A stretch of DNA of 64,000 nucleotides. Source: Chryseobacterium jejuense. GTDB lineage: Bacteria; Bacteroidota; Bacteroidia; Flavobacteriales; Weeksellaceae. Numbering within the stretch: position 1 is the stretch's first letter; the number at the start of each line of letters is the position of its first letter. A program made the translations under genes and the position numbers. Shown here in pieces: positions 14,718-22,135 of this stretch. The stretch spans positions 647,978 through 711,977 of the forward strand of contig NZ_FNEG01000003.1 in the NCBI RefSeq assembly GCF_900100075.1. Reading direction: 5' to 3'. The notes beneath the pieces were generated by a model. It was not told the DNA's origin, made no database searches, and saw only the letters and a program-made list of their open reading frames with translations.

Positions 14718-16580
14718 CTATTTCTGTTTTGTAAAAGAAGACTCCAGACGTTTTAAACGTTCTTCAAAAATGATCTGCTTTTGCTGCATTTCTATATTCG
14801 ATTTTTTTAACGCTTTATTTTCATTTTCTAACGCCTCTATTTTTTTTGCCAGTTCCTGAGTTGCCGAAATGTTAAGCATAGATAAGGCATCATAATCTAC
14901 CGTTCTCAGATCGGATACCTCAGTACCATAAACAAATAGCTTACCTTTAAGCGTTTTACCTTCTAAATCTACTGTAATACTCTTAGGGGTACTATTTTTA
15001 ATTCCTAAAATAATTTCACCAGTTTCATCATATATTTTAAGAAATTGATCTTCTTTAGAAATAACAAAGGGTTTCTCAAAGGTGAAAACTGCGTTATTTT
15101 GTTGGGCTGGCTGATAAATATTGGGAATAAAAGTTTTTACACTGTTTTTACTTACCGCCTGCGGATATACAGCTTCCACTTCCTGAGCAATTACCTTTTT
15201 AAACTCCTGTTTCCCATACACAGCCTCATCTTTCATAAAATAATCGGTAATATCAAGCTTTTTTAGGATTGTTAAATCTTTTGTCGTGTCTGATTTCCCA
15301 ATGATATTTTTGATTCTTTTATCTGAAAAAAGAGAGGTTTGTGCCACACTCAGTTTTCCTACCGATATAATATTTCCATCTGCATAAATAGACGTATTAC
15401 TGTTGAAAGTCCCTATATCATTAGTATAATTTGAATAAGTAGTTAAGATTCCATCAGGAGATCCCAAATCCGGGCTTATACCATAATAAGTAAGACTTGA
15501 TGCCGCCAAAGGCCATGAGGTAGTTTTTAACCGGATATCCAGTGGGAATTTCGGTGTATTTGTTCCAATACCCATATTTCCGTTCTGATCAATATTGATT
15601 CTTCTGTTTCCGTCACCATCGGCAATGATAATGTTATTTGAAAGTGAAGCAGGCAATCCGCTTACATTCGCTCCGATAATAGTATTCGCTTTTCCTGAAA
15701 CAAGTCCTGTACCTGCCCGGAAACCGATAAAAGTGTTATAATTATTCGCTGTATTTAAATTATATCCAGCAGATCCGCCAATAGCGGTATTTCCTCTTCC
15801 TCCCGGAAGCATCCGGAAAGCATCTCCTCCTATTCCAATGTTGTCATCGCCGGAGAACAGCTCCCTAAGTGAACTTGCTCCAATACCCACATTACCTATG
15901 GTACTCTTAGCAGAGAAAAGTGAAAAATAACCATTGGCAACATTATTATTTCCATCCAGATTAGAATAAAGAGCTCTGTATCCGTAACCTGTATTCTGTA
16001 TTCCGGATTTGTTGCTGCTCAGTACCTCTGCTCCTATGGCTGTATTCATACTTCCTGTGGTATTCGAGATTAAGTTATTAACACCCACTGCAGTATTATT
16101 AAGACCAACTGTATTGGCTGCCAGACTGTTTACTCCAAATATAGTATTGGTAGTATTTAATACACCGGATACTATATTATTTCTTTTAAAAATAACATCT
16201 ACATTATCAGAAGTTCCTATAAAGTTAACTCCATTTACCATACCTGAATTTCCGGTAAGGCTCCATCCTGTCATCACGATAGGGGTTAAATCATCCAGTA
16301 CTTTTGTCCATCGTCCGGCAGGTGTACTCCAATAATAATATCCTGGAGCCATTCCGTTTGCAGACGATGTATTGTAAATCATTAAAGAATGAGCAGGAGA
16401 AGGTATTGTTGTGGTATCCGAATTTCCTGTCAGTGCGATCCGGGGAATTAAAACGCCTTTGTCTGAGCCTACAACCTCGAGTGCGGAAGAAAGATTAGGT
16501 GTTGTAGTATTAATGCCTATTTGGGCTTGGAAAGTATTTTCAAAGAAAAGAAATAACAGCAGCAATGTGCACTTTTTCAT
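14718..16580 (-). CDS. Secreted fibre-like protein with YadA-head-type repeats and a C-terminal S74 (endosialidase chaperone) domain
   Basis: 620 aa with an N-terminal signal peptide ending at …FQAQ. Residues about 150-330 contain roughly ten 14-30-residue repeats built on N(T/N)(A/G)xG (NTAVGVNNL, NTAIGAEVL, NIGIGGDAF, NTAIGGSAG, NTFIGFRAG, NTIIGANV), like the beta-roll heads of trimeric adhesins. An S74 intramolecular chaperone follows: LFSDKRIKNIIG, where Ser419 and Lys424 match the Ser-x4-Lys self-cleavage dyad known from phage endosialidases. The end (about 580-620) is a coiled coil of Glu/Lys heptads. I infer a trimeric surface or secreted fibre whose chaperone may be cut off after folding. 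There is no T9SS sorting domain and no phage gene nearby. A TAATTTTG minus-strand box lies at 16660-16667. Confidence 0.82.
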   Translation of the reverse strand: MKKCTLLLLFLFFENTFQAQIGINTTTPNLSSALEVVGSDKGVLIPRIALTGNSDTTTIPSPAHSLMIYNTSSANGMAPGYYYWSTPAGRWTKVLDDLTPIVMTGWSLTGNSGMVNGVNFIGTSDNVDVIFKRNNIVSGVLNTTNTIFGVNSLAANTVGLNNTAVGVNNLISNTTGSMNTAIGAEVLSSNKSGIQNTGYGYRALYSNLDGNNNVANGYFSLFSAKSTIGNVGIGASSLRELFSGDDNIGIGGDAFRMLPGGRGNTAIGGSAGYNLNTANNYNTFIGFRAGTGLVSGKANTIIGANVSGLPASLSNNIIIADGDGNRRINIDQNGNMGIGTNTPKFPLDIRLKTTSWPLAASSLTYYGISPDLGSPDGILTTYSNYTNDIGTFNSNTSIYADGNIISVGKLSVAQTSLFSDKRIKNIIGKSDTTKDLTILKKLDITDYFMKDEAVYGKQEFKKVIAQEVEAVYPQAVSKNSVKTFIPNIYQPAQQNNAVFTFEKPFVISKEDQFLKIYDETGEIILGIKNSTPKSITVDLEGKTLKGKLFVYGTEVSDLRTVDYDALSMLNISATQELAKKIEALENENKALKKSNIEMQQKQIIFEERLKRLESSFTKQK

Positions 16581-16979
16581 ATTGTAGAGATTAGTGAATC
16601 CTTACAAAATTCAACGATCTGTTTTGTAAGAGTATCAGGTTATCATTTTATAAGATCTACAAAATTAATAAAGCAAAATGAGATAAACAGCGTTTAATTG
16701 TACAGTTTAAAGAAATCAATCTTATACAATAAAGCCCAATTGCAAATCAGAAAATACTTTTGAAGTTCTCTTTTTTTTGCAATAAACAGGGAAATACAAC
16801 ATGATTTCATAAAAAATAAGCCTTGCTTATCGCTTGCTTTTGACAAAATTGTCAATTTAGATTATCTCTAAACAAATGTTTAATTAGTTTTTTAAATCAT
16901 TGATATTTAATTATTTACAACTAAACAAGCTTGTTTTTCATGTGGTTTTTATATTGATTTCCTCCCGAAAACTATTTTT
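16581..16979. other. Intergenic region upstream of the barrel cluster
   Basis: Holds the S74 gene leader and promoter (16660-16667). A small dyad TTGACA-AAAT-TGTCAA (16840-16855) lies about 125 bp upstream of the first sigma-54-like promoter, at a distance suited to an enhancer-binding protein. No ORF of substance. Confidence 0.4.
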
Positions 16980-16995
16980 TGGCAAGCAATTTGAA
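16980..16995 (+). promoter_or_regulatory. Sigma-54-like -24/-12 promoter 1
   Basis: TGGCAAGCAATTTGAA matches the RpoN consensus TGGCACG-N4-TTGCA: the GG and the second G element are exactly 12 bp apart. Predicted RNA start about 17006, 71 nt before the ATG at 17077. It has a C to A change at the -12 position. Confidence 0.6.
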
Positions 16996-17076
16996 AGATC
17001 TCCAGCGTTCAACAGAAATGTGAACAAGTAGTAAAATTTAAAATTAAGAAAGAGTAAAAATTAAAAATTTAAAGTT

Positions 17077-17718
17077 ATGAAAAAGTTAATTTTAGGATTA
17101 GCAGTAACTGCAGGAACATTAGCGTTCGCTCAACAAAAAACTTCTTCTAGCCCTGTATCATTTGGGGTAAAAGGAGGAATGAACGTTTCTTCACTTTCTA
17201 ACGGTGCAGATTTAAGTGACTCTAAGTCAAAAATTGGTTTTAATGCAGGTGTTTTTGCTAATATCCCTCTAGCTAGTTCATTTAGCGTACAACCAGAGGT
17301 TATTTATAATGATTTAGGTTCCAAAGTTACAAGAGAATATTCAGTATTAGGAAATACATATAAAGATGAATATTCAAGAAATCTAGGATATGTTGCAGTA
17401 CCTGTAATGTTCCAATATAATGCAACTCCTGACTTTTTCTTTGAGGCAGGGCCAGAATTTGGATTCTTGGTAAGTGCTAACGATAAATTCAAAAGCTCTA
17501 CCAATAGTAACACAAATTCTCATGTAGCATCTCTTAATAAAGATGATTTCAAGACATTTAACTTTGGTATTGGTCTTGGAGCAGGATATTACTTCACGCA
17601 AAACTTAGGAATTACAGCAAGATACACTGCAGGTCTTACAGATATTTATAAAAATAATTCTGGTGATGCTGTAAAAAACAATGTATTCCAAGTAGGATTA
17701 GCTTACAAATTTAAATAA
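17077..17718 (+). CDS. PorT-like outer-membrane beta-barrel protein 1
   Basis: 213 aa with a signal peptide (MKKLILGLAVTAGTLAFAQ). It is a small outer-membrane barrel of the PorT/OmpW-like superfamily: the opening VSFGVKGGMNVSSL, conserved VFANIPLASSFSVQPEVIYN, FFEAGPEFGFLVS, and GLGAGYYFTQNLGITARYTAGLTDI, and the closing FQVGLAYKFK that ends in an aromatic-type barrel signature. It is the first of four tandem paralogues. Each is separately transcribed, with its own -24/-12-type promoter and terminator. Function is unknown; it is a structural outer-membrane protein. Confidence 0.85.
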   Translation: MKKLILGLAVTAGTLAFAQQKTSSSPVSFGVKGGMNVSSLSNGADLSDSKSKIGFNAGVFANIPLASSFSVQPEVIYNDLGSKVTREYSVLGNTYKDEYSRNLGYVAVPVMFQYNATPDFFFEAGPEFGFLVSANDKFKSSTNSNTNSHVASLNKDDFKTFNFGIGLGAGYYFTQNLGITARYTAGLTDIYKNNSGDAVKNNVFQVGLAYKFK

Positions 17719-17755
17719 GCTTCTTAAACATTCAGTAACAAATTTTATATTCAAT

Positions 17756-17789
17756 AAAAGATCAGGTTAAATTTTTAATCTGGTCTTTT
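17756..17789 (+). terminator. Terminator of barrel gene 1
   Basis: Stem AAAAGATCAGGTTAA / TTAATCTGGTCTTTT (two G-U pairs) followed by T-rich sequence. Confidence 0.75.
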
Positions 17790-17905
17790 TTTATTATAAA
17801 TCTTAAATTATGTTAATGAAATATTGTAACTTTTCTATGGAATGAATTTAAAATTATCATCCATAATACTCTATTATAAAGATAAGTAGTACTATTTTTA
17901 TTTTT

Positions 17906-17921
17906 TGGCACGCAATTTGAA
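17906..17921 (+). promoter_or_regulatory. Sigma-54-like -24/-12 promoter 2
   Basis: TGGCACGCAATTTGAA carries a perfect TGGCACG -24 element and TTG at -12 with correct 12-bp spacing. Predicted RNA start about 17932, 38 nt before the ATG at 17970. Confidence 0.65.
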
Positions 17922-17969
17922 TATAAAGAAAGTGTTAAACAAAACTTAAAAACTATTAAATAAAAACTT

Positions 17970-18557
17970 ATGAAAAAGATTCTTTTTGGCCTAGCATTAG
18001 TAGCAGGTACTTTCTCTTTCGCACAAAAAACTTCAAGCAATACAGCTTCATCTCCAGTTAGATTTGGATTAAAAGCAGGTCTTAACCTTTCTAGCTTTAC
18101 TGATAGTGATTCAAAATCAAAAGCTGGTTTCTATGGTGGAGTTTTTGCTAACATTCCAGTAGCTCAGGATTTCTCTGTACAACCGGAAGTTTTATATAGT
18201 GGTATGGGAGCAAAATATAAAGGAAATACTGATCTTAAAGCTAATTTAGATTATATCGCAGTACCGGTAATGTTCCAGTACAACGCACTTCCTAACCTAT
18301 ACTTAGAAGCAGGACCTCAATTTGGTTTCTTAGTAAGTGCAAAAGCAAAATATAACTCTAGCTCTGTAGATATTAAAGACGGATTAAAAACTTTTGATTT
18401 TGGACTAGGTCTTGGTGCTGGTTATTACTTCACTCAGAACATTGGTGTTAACGTAAGATATGTTGCAGGTTTAACTGATATCAACAAAGATAAACCTAGT
18501 GGTGCTGACTCTACCAAAAACGGAGCATTCCAAATTGGTTTAGCTTATAAATTCTAA
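17970..18557 (+). CDS. PorT-like outer-membrane beta-barrel protein 2
   Basis: 195 aa, the shortest of the four. Signal peptide MKKILFGLALVAGTFSFAQ, then VRFGLKAGLNLSSF, VFANIPVAQDFSVQPEVLYS, YLEAGPQFGFLVS, GLGAGYYFTQNIGVNVRYVAGLTDI and final FQIGLAYKF. It is the closest relative of barrel 1; loops between strands are where they differ, as expected of surface-exposed segments. It has its own promoter at 17906 and terminator at 18590. Confidence 0.85.
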   Translation: MKKILFGLALVAGTFSFAQKTSSNTASSPVRFGLKAGLNLSSFTDSDSKSKAGFYGGVFANIPVAQDFSVQPEVLYSGMGAKYKGNTDLKANLDYIAVPVMFQYNALPNLYLEAGPQFGFLVSAKAKYNSSSVDIKDGLKTFDFGLGLGAGYYFTQNIGVNVRYVAGLTDINKDKPSGADSTKNGAFQIGLAYKF

Positions 18558-18589
18558 GCTTAACATTTAGCTTTAAGAACAAAACTTAT

Positions 18590-18615
18590 AACCGGATTAT
18601 TTATGTAATCCGGTT
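18590..18615 (+). terminator. Terminator of barrel gene 2
   Basis: Stem AACCGGATTA / TAATCCGGTT followed by TTTTTT. Confidence 0.8.
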
Positions 18616-18646
18616 TTTTTATATCTAAATCTCTTTTTCATTTTTT

Positions 18647-18662
18647 TGGCAAGGAATTTGCG
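18647..18662 (+). promoter_or_regulatory. Sigma-54-like -24/-12 promoter 3, with no gene behind it
   Basis: TGGCAAGGAATTTGCG has GG and GC elements at the correct 12-bp distance. It lies 32 bp after the barrel 2 terminator. No ORF follows before the terminator at 18856-18890. Confidence 0.6.
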
Positions 18663-18672
18663 TATAGAGTAT

Positions 18673-18890
18673 TAATTGTATCTGTTTTGAAAGTGTCTTT
18701 ACGTTACAGTTTTTACTTTATGATTTTAAAATCAAAAAATAGTTTAAAAATCATATAAAAAATTTTGCTGCATATTGATGAAAGGCTAAAAAATAGATAA
18801 CGGAAATATAGGTTTATATTTCCATAATAAATAGAATACATTTTGATTTCAATAGAAAAAGTCAGGTTTACTTGTTAAATCTGACTTTTT
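18673..18890 (+). ncRNA. Candidate small RNA (about 218 nt) between an orphan sigma-54-like promoter and a terminator
   Basis: The predicted transcript starts near 18673 and ends at the stem AAAAAGTCAGGTTTA / TAAATCTGACTTTTT (18856-18890). Inside are a palindrome TGATTTTAAAATCA (18721-18734) and a perfect hairpin GGAAATATA-GGTT-TATATTTCC (18802-18823). The only ATG-led frame is about a dozen codons. It either is a real non-coding RNA co-regulated with the barrel genes or is the promoter and terminator of a deleted barrel gene. Confidence 0.45.
18856..18890 (+). terminator. Terminator of the orphan transcription unit
   Basis: 15-bp stem AAAAAGTCAGGTTTA / TAAATCTGACTTTTT with a 5-nt loop and a T run. 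Confidence 0.8.
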
Positions 18891-18924
18891 CGCTTTCATA
18901 TGACTTTTATCATTTTTATCTCTT

Positions 18925-18940
18925 TGGCGGGAATTTTGCT
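18925..18940 (+). promoter_or_regulatory. Sigma-54-like -24/-12 promoter 4
   Basis: TGGCGGGAATTTTGCT: GG at -24 and GC at -12 with 12-bp spacing. Predicted RNA start about 18951, 22 nt before the ATG at 18973. Confidence 0.55.
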
Positions 18941-18972
18941 ACAGTGTGAAATGAAAATTTAAATTAATAATC

Positions 18973-19677
18973 ATGAAGAAATTATTCATAGGAGTGGCTT
19001 TTGCAGGAAGCCTTTTCATTAATGCGCAGGAAAAAACTAAGTCATCTTCGCCTATTACTTTCGGGGTTAAAGGAGGATTAAATCTATCTACCGTTTCTGA
19101 AGATAGTAATTATAGTGAATATCATGATGATGAAAATAAGATGAAAGCTGGTTTTCATGCGGGAGTTTTTGTTAATATTCCTGTGGCTCAAAAATTCAGT
19201 ATTCAGCCTGAGCTTCTTTTCAGCCAATTAGGGGCAAAAATAGAGGAAAGAGAAAGGTTTCTAGTAGGCGATTACAGCTATAGAAGAGAGGCTGATTATA
19301 AAGCAAACTTTAATTACCTTGTTCTTCCGGTTATGGTTCAGTACAATATCCTTCCACAGCTTTATGTAGAGGCGGGTCCTGAATTTGGATATTTGTTAGG
19401 TGGAAGATTCAAAGGAGATGATGTTACTACAATCAGAAAATCTGTGAATAGTCCAACAGTTACCACTCGCGAGAGTCTTTCTGAAAAGTTAGATACAGAT
19501 CTTTATAACAGATTTCAATTTGGAATCGGTATTGGAGCAGGATATTACTTTACTCAAAACTTTGGAGTAACAGCAAGATTTACAGCAGGAATCACAAATA
19601 TTATGGATAATGGTGATTCTGATTACAAAATAAGAAACAATGCCCTTCAGGTAGGTGTAGCTTATAAATTCAAGTAG
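18973..19677 (+). CDS. PorT-like outer-membrane beta-barrel protein 3
   Basis: 234 aa. Signal peptide MKKLFIGVAFAGSLFINAQ; then ITFGVKGGLNLSTV, VFVNIPVAQKFSIQPELLFS, YVEAGPEFGYLLGG, GIGAGYYFTQNFGVTARFTAGITNI and closing LQVGVAYKFK. Two longer, charged loops (around residues 85-105 and 155-175) distinguish it from barrels 1 and 2. Its promoter at 18925 and terminator at 19700 make it monocistronic. Confidence 0.85.
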   Translation: MKKLFIGVAFAGSLFINAQEKTKSSSPITFGVKGGLNLSTVSEDSNYSEYHDDENKMKAGFHAGVFVNIPVAQKFSIQPELLFSQLGAKIEERERFLVGDYSYRREADYKANFNYLVLPVMVQYNILPQLYVEAGPEFGYLLGGRFKGDDVTTIRKSVNSPTVTTRESLSEKLDTDLYNRFQFGIGIGAGYYFTQNFGVTARFTAGITNIMDNGDSDYKIRNNALQVGVAYKFK

Positions 19678-19699
19678 ATATTTATTATTTTTCGATGTA

Positions 19700-19724
19700 A
19701 GCCAGGTATTTTTAATGCCTGGTT
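19700..19724 (+). terminator. Terminator of barrel gene 3
   Basis: Stem CCAGGTATT / AATGCCTGG (one G-U pair) followed by TTTTTTG. Confidence 0.75.
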
Positions 19725-19947
19725 TTTTGTTTTCCAGGTTGAAATCTAAAAATTAAAGTTTTTCAATACTAGAAAATATAATTATTTACCAATTAAGATA
19801 TATTTCCATATAGAATAAATTTAACATAAAATTTATCATAAATATTCCATATGTATTGAAATAATTTATATAAAACAAAGTATAACATCTCTTTTTTTCA
19901 ATTGCAAAACCTCTCGAAAACGGCTTTGTATCTAGGTTTTTTAAGTT

Positions 19948-19963
19948 TGGCAAGCATTTTGCA
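19948..19963 (+). promoter_or_regulatory. Sigma-54-like -24/-12 promoter 5
   Basis: TGGCAAGCATTTTGCA: complete GG…GC pair with 12-bp spacing and the best -12 element of the five. Predicted RNA start about 19974, 48 nt before the ATG at 20022. The preceding 200 bp are AT-rich and empty of genes. Confidence 0.65.
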
Positions 19964-20021
19964 AAATAAACCGCGAATGGTTGAAAGACCATCAAGTAGT
20001 AAAAATTAAAAAATAAAAATT

Positions 20022-20723
20022 ATGAAGAAGTTATTTTTAGGACTGGCATTAACTGCTGGTACATTAGCCTTTGCTCAGGAATCAACAACTGTAAATACAT
20101 CACCTCTTAAAAAAGACGCTCAACCTATTAGATTTGGTATTAAAGCCGGAGGGAATTCAGCGTATTTCAGTGAGCAATCATTCGGAATGAACAGCCAAAA
20201 ATTAGGTTTCCATGCCGGAGCTTTTGTAAACATTCCTATCTCTAAACAATTCAGCTTTCAACCAGAGGTTTTATATAACCAAATGGGGGCAAGAGATGTA
20301 GCCTATTCAACTGAGACTACTACAGGAGCAACTACTGTAAAGACTAAAGGAGAAAGCAAAGTAACAATGAACTATATTTCAGTTCCTTTAATGGTTCAGA
20401 TGAGACCTATGGATAAATTCTATATTGAAGCAGGTCCTGAATTCAGCTACTTTATCAACGGAAAAACTAAAGGAGAAGCTACTGTAGCAAGTACTACAGG
20501 AGGAATAACTACAACAACAAGCAACTCTCAGTCTGATGACATCAATAAAGATAATATCAACAAATTCAACTTTGGTTTAGGTCTAGGTTTAGGATATGAT
20601 ATTACTAACAATATCGGAATCAGTGCTAGATACACAAACAGCTTGACAAAGATCGAGAAAAGCAGACCAGCTGCTGAAAACAACAACAGAGTTTTCCAAT
20701 TAGGTCTGAATTATAAGTTCTAA
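20022..20723 (+). CDS. PorT-like outer-membrane beta-barrel protein 4
   Basis: 233 aa. Signal peptide MKKLFLGLALTAGTLAFAQ, IRFGIKAGGNSAYF, FVNIPISKQFSFQPEVLYNQ, FYIEAGPEFSYFING, GLGLGYDITNNIGISARYTNSLTKI and closing FQLGLNYKF. It is the most divergent of the four (YDITNN replaces the YYFTQN motif). A Thr/Gly/Ser-rich loop (around 150-175) is probably surface-exposed. It is followed by a strong terminator. Confidence 0.85.
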   Translation: MKKLFLGLALTAGTLAFAQESTTVNTSPLKKDAQPIRFGIKAGGNSAYFSEQSFGMNSQKLGFHAGAFVNIPISKQFSFQPEVLYNQMGARDVAYSTETTTGATTVKTKGESKVTMNYISVPLMVQMRPMDKFYIEAGPEFSYFINGKTKGEATVASTTGGITTTTSNSQSDDINKDNINKFNFGLGLGLGYDITNNIGISARYTNSLTKIEKSRPAAENNNRVFQLGLNYKF

Positions 20724-20773
20724 TAAAAAATAAACCAATTTTTTAACTTAGATGCAGATTTCTGTATCGCATA

Positions 20774-20808
20774 AAATAGCCGGAAGAATTAATGTCTTCC
20801 GGCTATTT
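20774..20808 (+). terminator. Terminator of barrel gene 4
   Basis: Perfect 14-bp stem AAATAGCCGGAAGA / TCTTCCGGCTATTT, 7-nt loop. Confidence 0.85.
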
Positions 20809-20992
20809 ATATTTTAGTTAATTAGCTTTTGTAATGCTAATATCCACTTGTTATATAGTTTTAATACTCTGCTATCAACTTTAGTAAGCTCATTGAGATT
20901 TCTCTTTCGTCGGGATGACAGAACTCAAAGGTTTCAATATTATTGTTTTTTAATGATAATAATTTCCTTCTTTCAGGCTTTAGAGCAAATCA

Positions 20993-21940
20993 CTATTCAA
21001 ATATCCTCGGATCATCACTGATTACGCCATCTATTCCCATATTTTTTAATTCCTGTAACCTTTCTTTCGTATTAACCGTCCATGGGATTACTTTCATTCC
21101 TAATGCATGGCATTCCTGTATAAGTACAGGAGTAACAAGCTTGTGATCGGGGCTGTAAATGGTTGGGGTGAAGCTTAGAAACTTCATATCTCCTGCTACT
21201 CCATTCAGGTGGTTTGGATATAATTTAAATTTTTCCACCGGAATATTTTTGAAATTGGCTCGCTGTTGTTCTAATTTCTTATCATCAACTTTCTCTACAA
21301 GGAAGGCTGTCATTATTTTGGGATATTCTTTATGAATGATCTCAAGTGTTCTGGGATCAAAAGACTGAATAATAACCCTGTCCTGAATTCCTTTTTCAAC
21401 AATAACCTTCATCATCAGGTCTACAAATTCTTTAGGCTCAGGATGAAATATGTTGTCTGAGAATGGACGTGTTTTGGTTTCTATATTATAATAAGGTAAA
21501 GGTCTTTTCAATTCACGGGAATAGGATTCACAAGCGTCTATGATCTCTGAAAAAAGAGGTTTCTGTACCTTCATTTTCTTTTGGTCGGGATAATTGTCAA
21601 GTTTCTTTAATCCTACATCAAATGTCTGAATTTTTGAGTATGGCATCTCATAAATTTTGTAATAAAAACCGGAATCCTTTGGGATATAAGTTCCATCTGG
21701 TTTGGTGATTAATTCAGGAGAAAGGAAAGAATCATGAGAAAGAATTACTTTTTTATCCTTTGTGATGGCCAGATCCATTTCCAAAGTCGTGACATTCATT
21801 TTTAATGCATTTTTCATAGCCGGGATTGTGTTCTCCGGATATAATGATTTTCCACCACGATGGGCCTGGTTATCGAAAGTCTGTGCTGAATATAGTTGGG
21901 TGGCCATAAGAAATATAGCTGATAAAAATGCGTTCTTCAT
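20993..21940 (-). CDS. Secreted glycerophosphodiester phosphodiesterase
   Basis: 315 aa with a signal peptide (MKNAFLSAIFLMATQLYSAQ). The GDPD family motifs are all visible: NQAHRGGKSLYPENTIPA (catalytic His, Arg and Glu), LEMDLAITKDKKVILSHD (metal-binding Glu-x-Asp and second His), and the C-terminal TVNTKERLQELKNMGIDGVISDDP. It cleaves glycerophosphodiesters to glycerol-3-phosphate plus an alcohol in the periplasm, like GlpQ/UgpQ. It is a single gene with no transporter beside it. Confidence 0.9.
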   Translation of the reverse strand: MKNAFLSAIFLMATQLYSAQTFDNQAHRGGKSLYPENTIPAMKNALKMNVTTLEMDLAITKDKKVILSHDSFLSPELITKPDGTYIPKDSGFYYKIYEMPYSKIQTFDVGLKKLDNYPDQKKMKVQKPLFSEIIDACESYSRELKRPLPYYNIETKTRPFSDNIFHPEPKEFVDLMMKVIVEKGIQDRVIIQSFDPRTLEIIHKEYPKIMTAFLVEKVDDKKLEQQRANFKNIPVEKFKLYPNHLNGVAGDMKFLSFTPTIYSPDHKLVTPVLIQECHALGMKVIPWTVNTKERLQELKNMGIDGVISDDPRIFE

Positions 21941-22091
21941 ATCCTTTAATTTTAATCTTATAAAATTAAAATTTACCTGTGTATTATATAATACCGGAAT
22001 ATTAAGAATATGCTACATTTAATGGTAGTTTGCTTTGAATAGGATGAAGGTTTTGAGATTCCTCGTTCCTTAGTATGGCATAATACAAAAA

Positions 22092-22114
22092 AGCCAGACA
22101 GTAAATGTCTGGCT
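22092..22114 (-). terminator. Terminator of purF
   Basis: Perfect stem AGCCAGACA / TGTCTGGCT; on the minus strand followed by TTTTTTG. Confidence 0.8.
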
Positions 22115-22135
22115 CTCTATTTTATATAAGAAGTA

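Noticed and set aside
14718..16580. Prophage tail-fibre gene
   Set aside because: Signal peptide present, own promoter and terminator, flanked by aroB and barrel genes, and no phage genes.
19786..19995. Minus-strand frame of 69 codons before barrel gene 4
   Set aside because: AT-rich, overlaps the -24/-12 promoter, and has no coding features.
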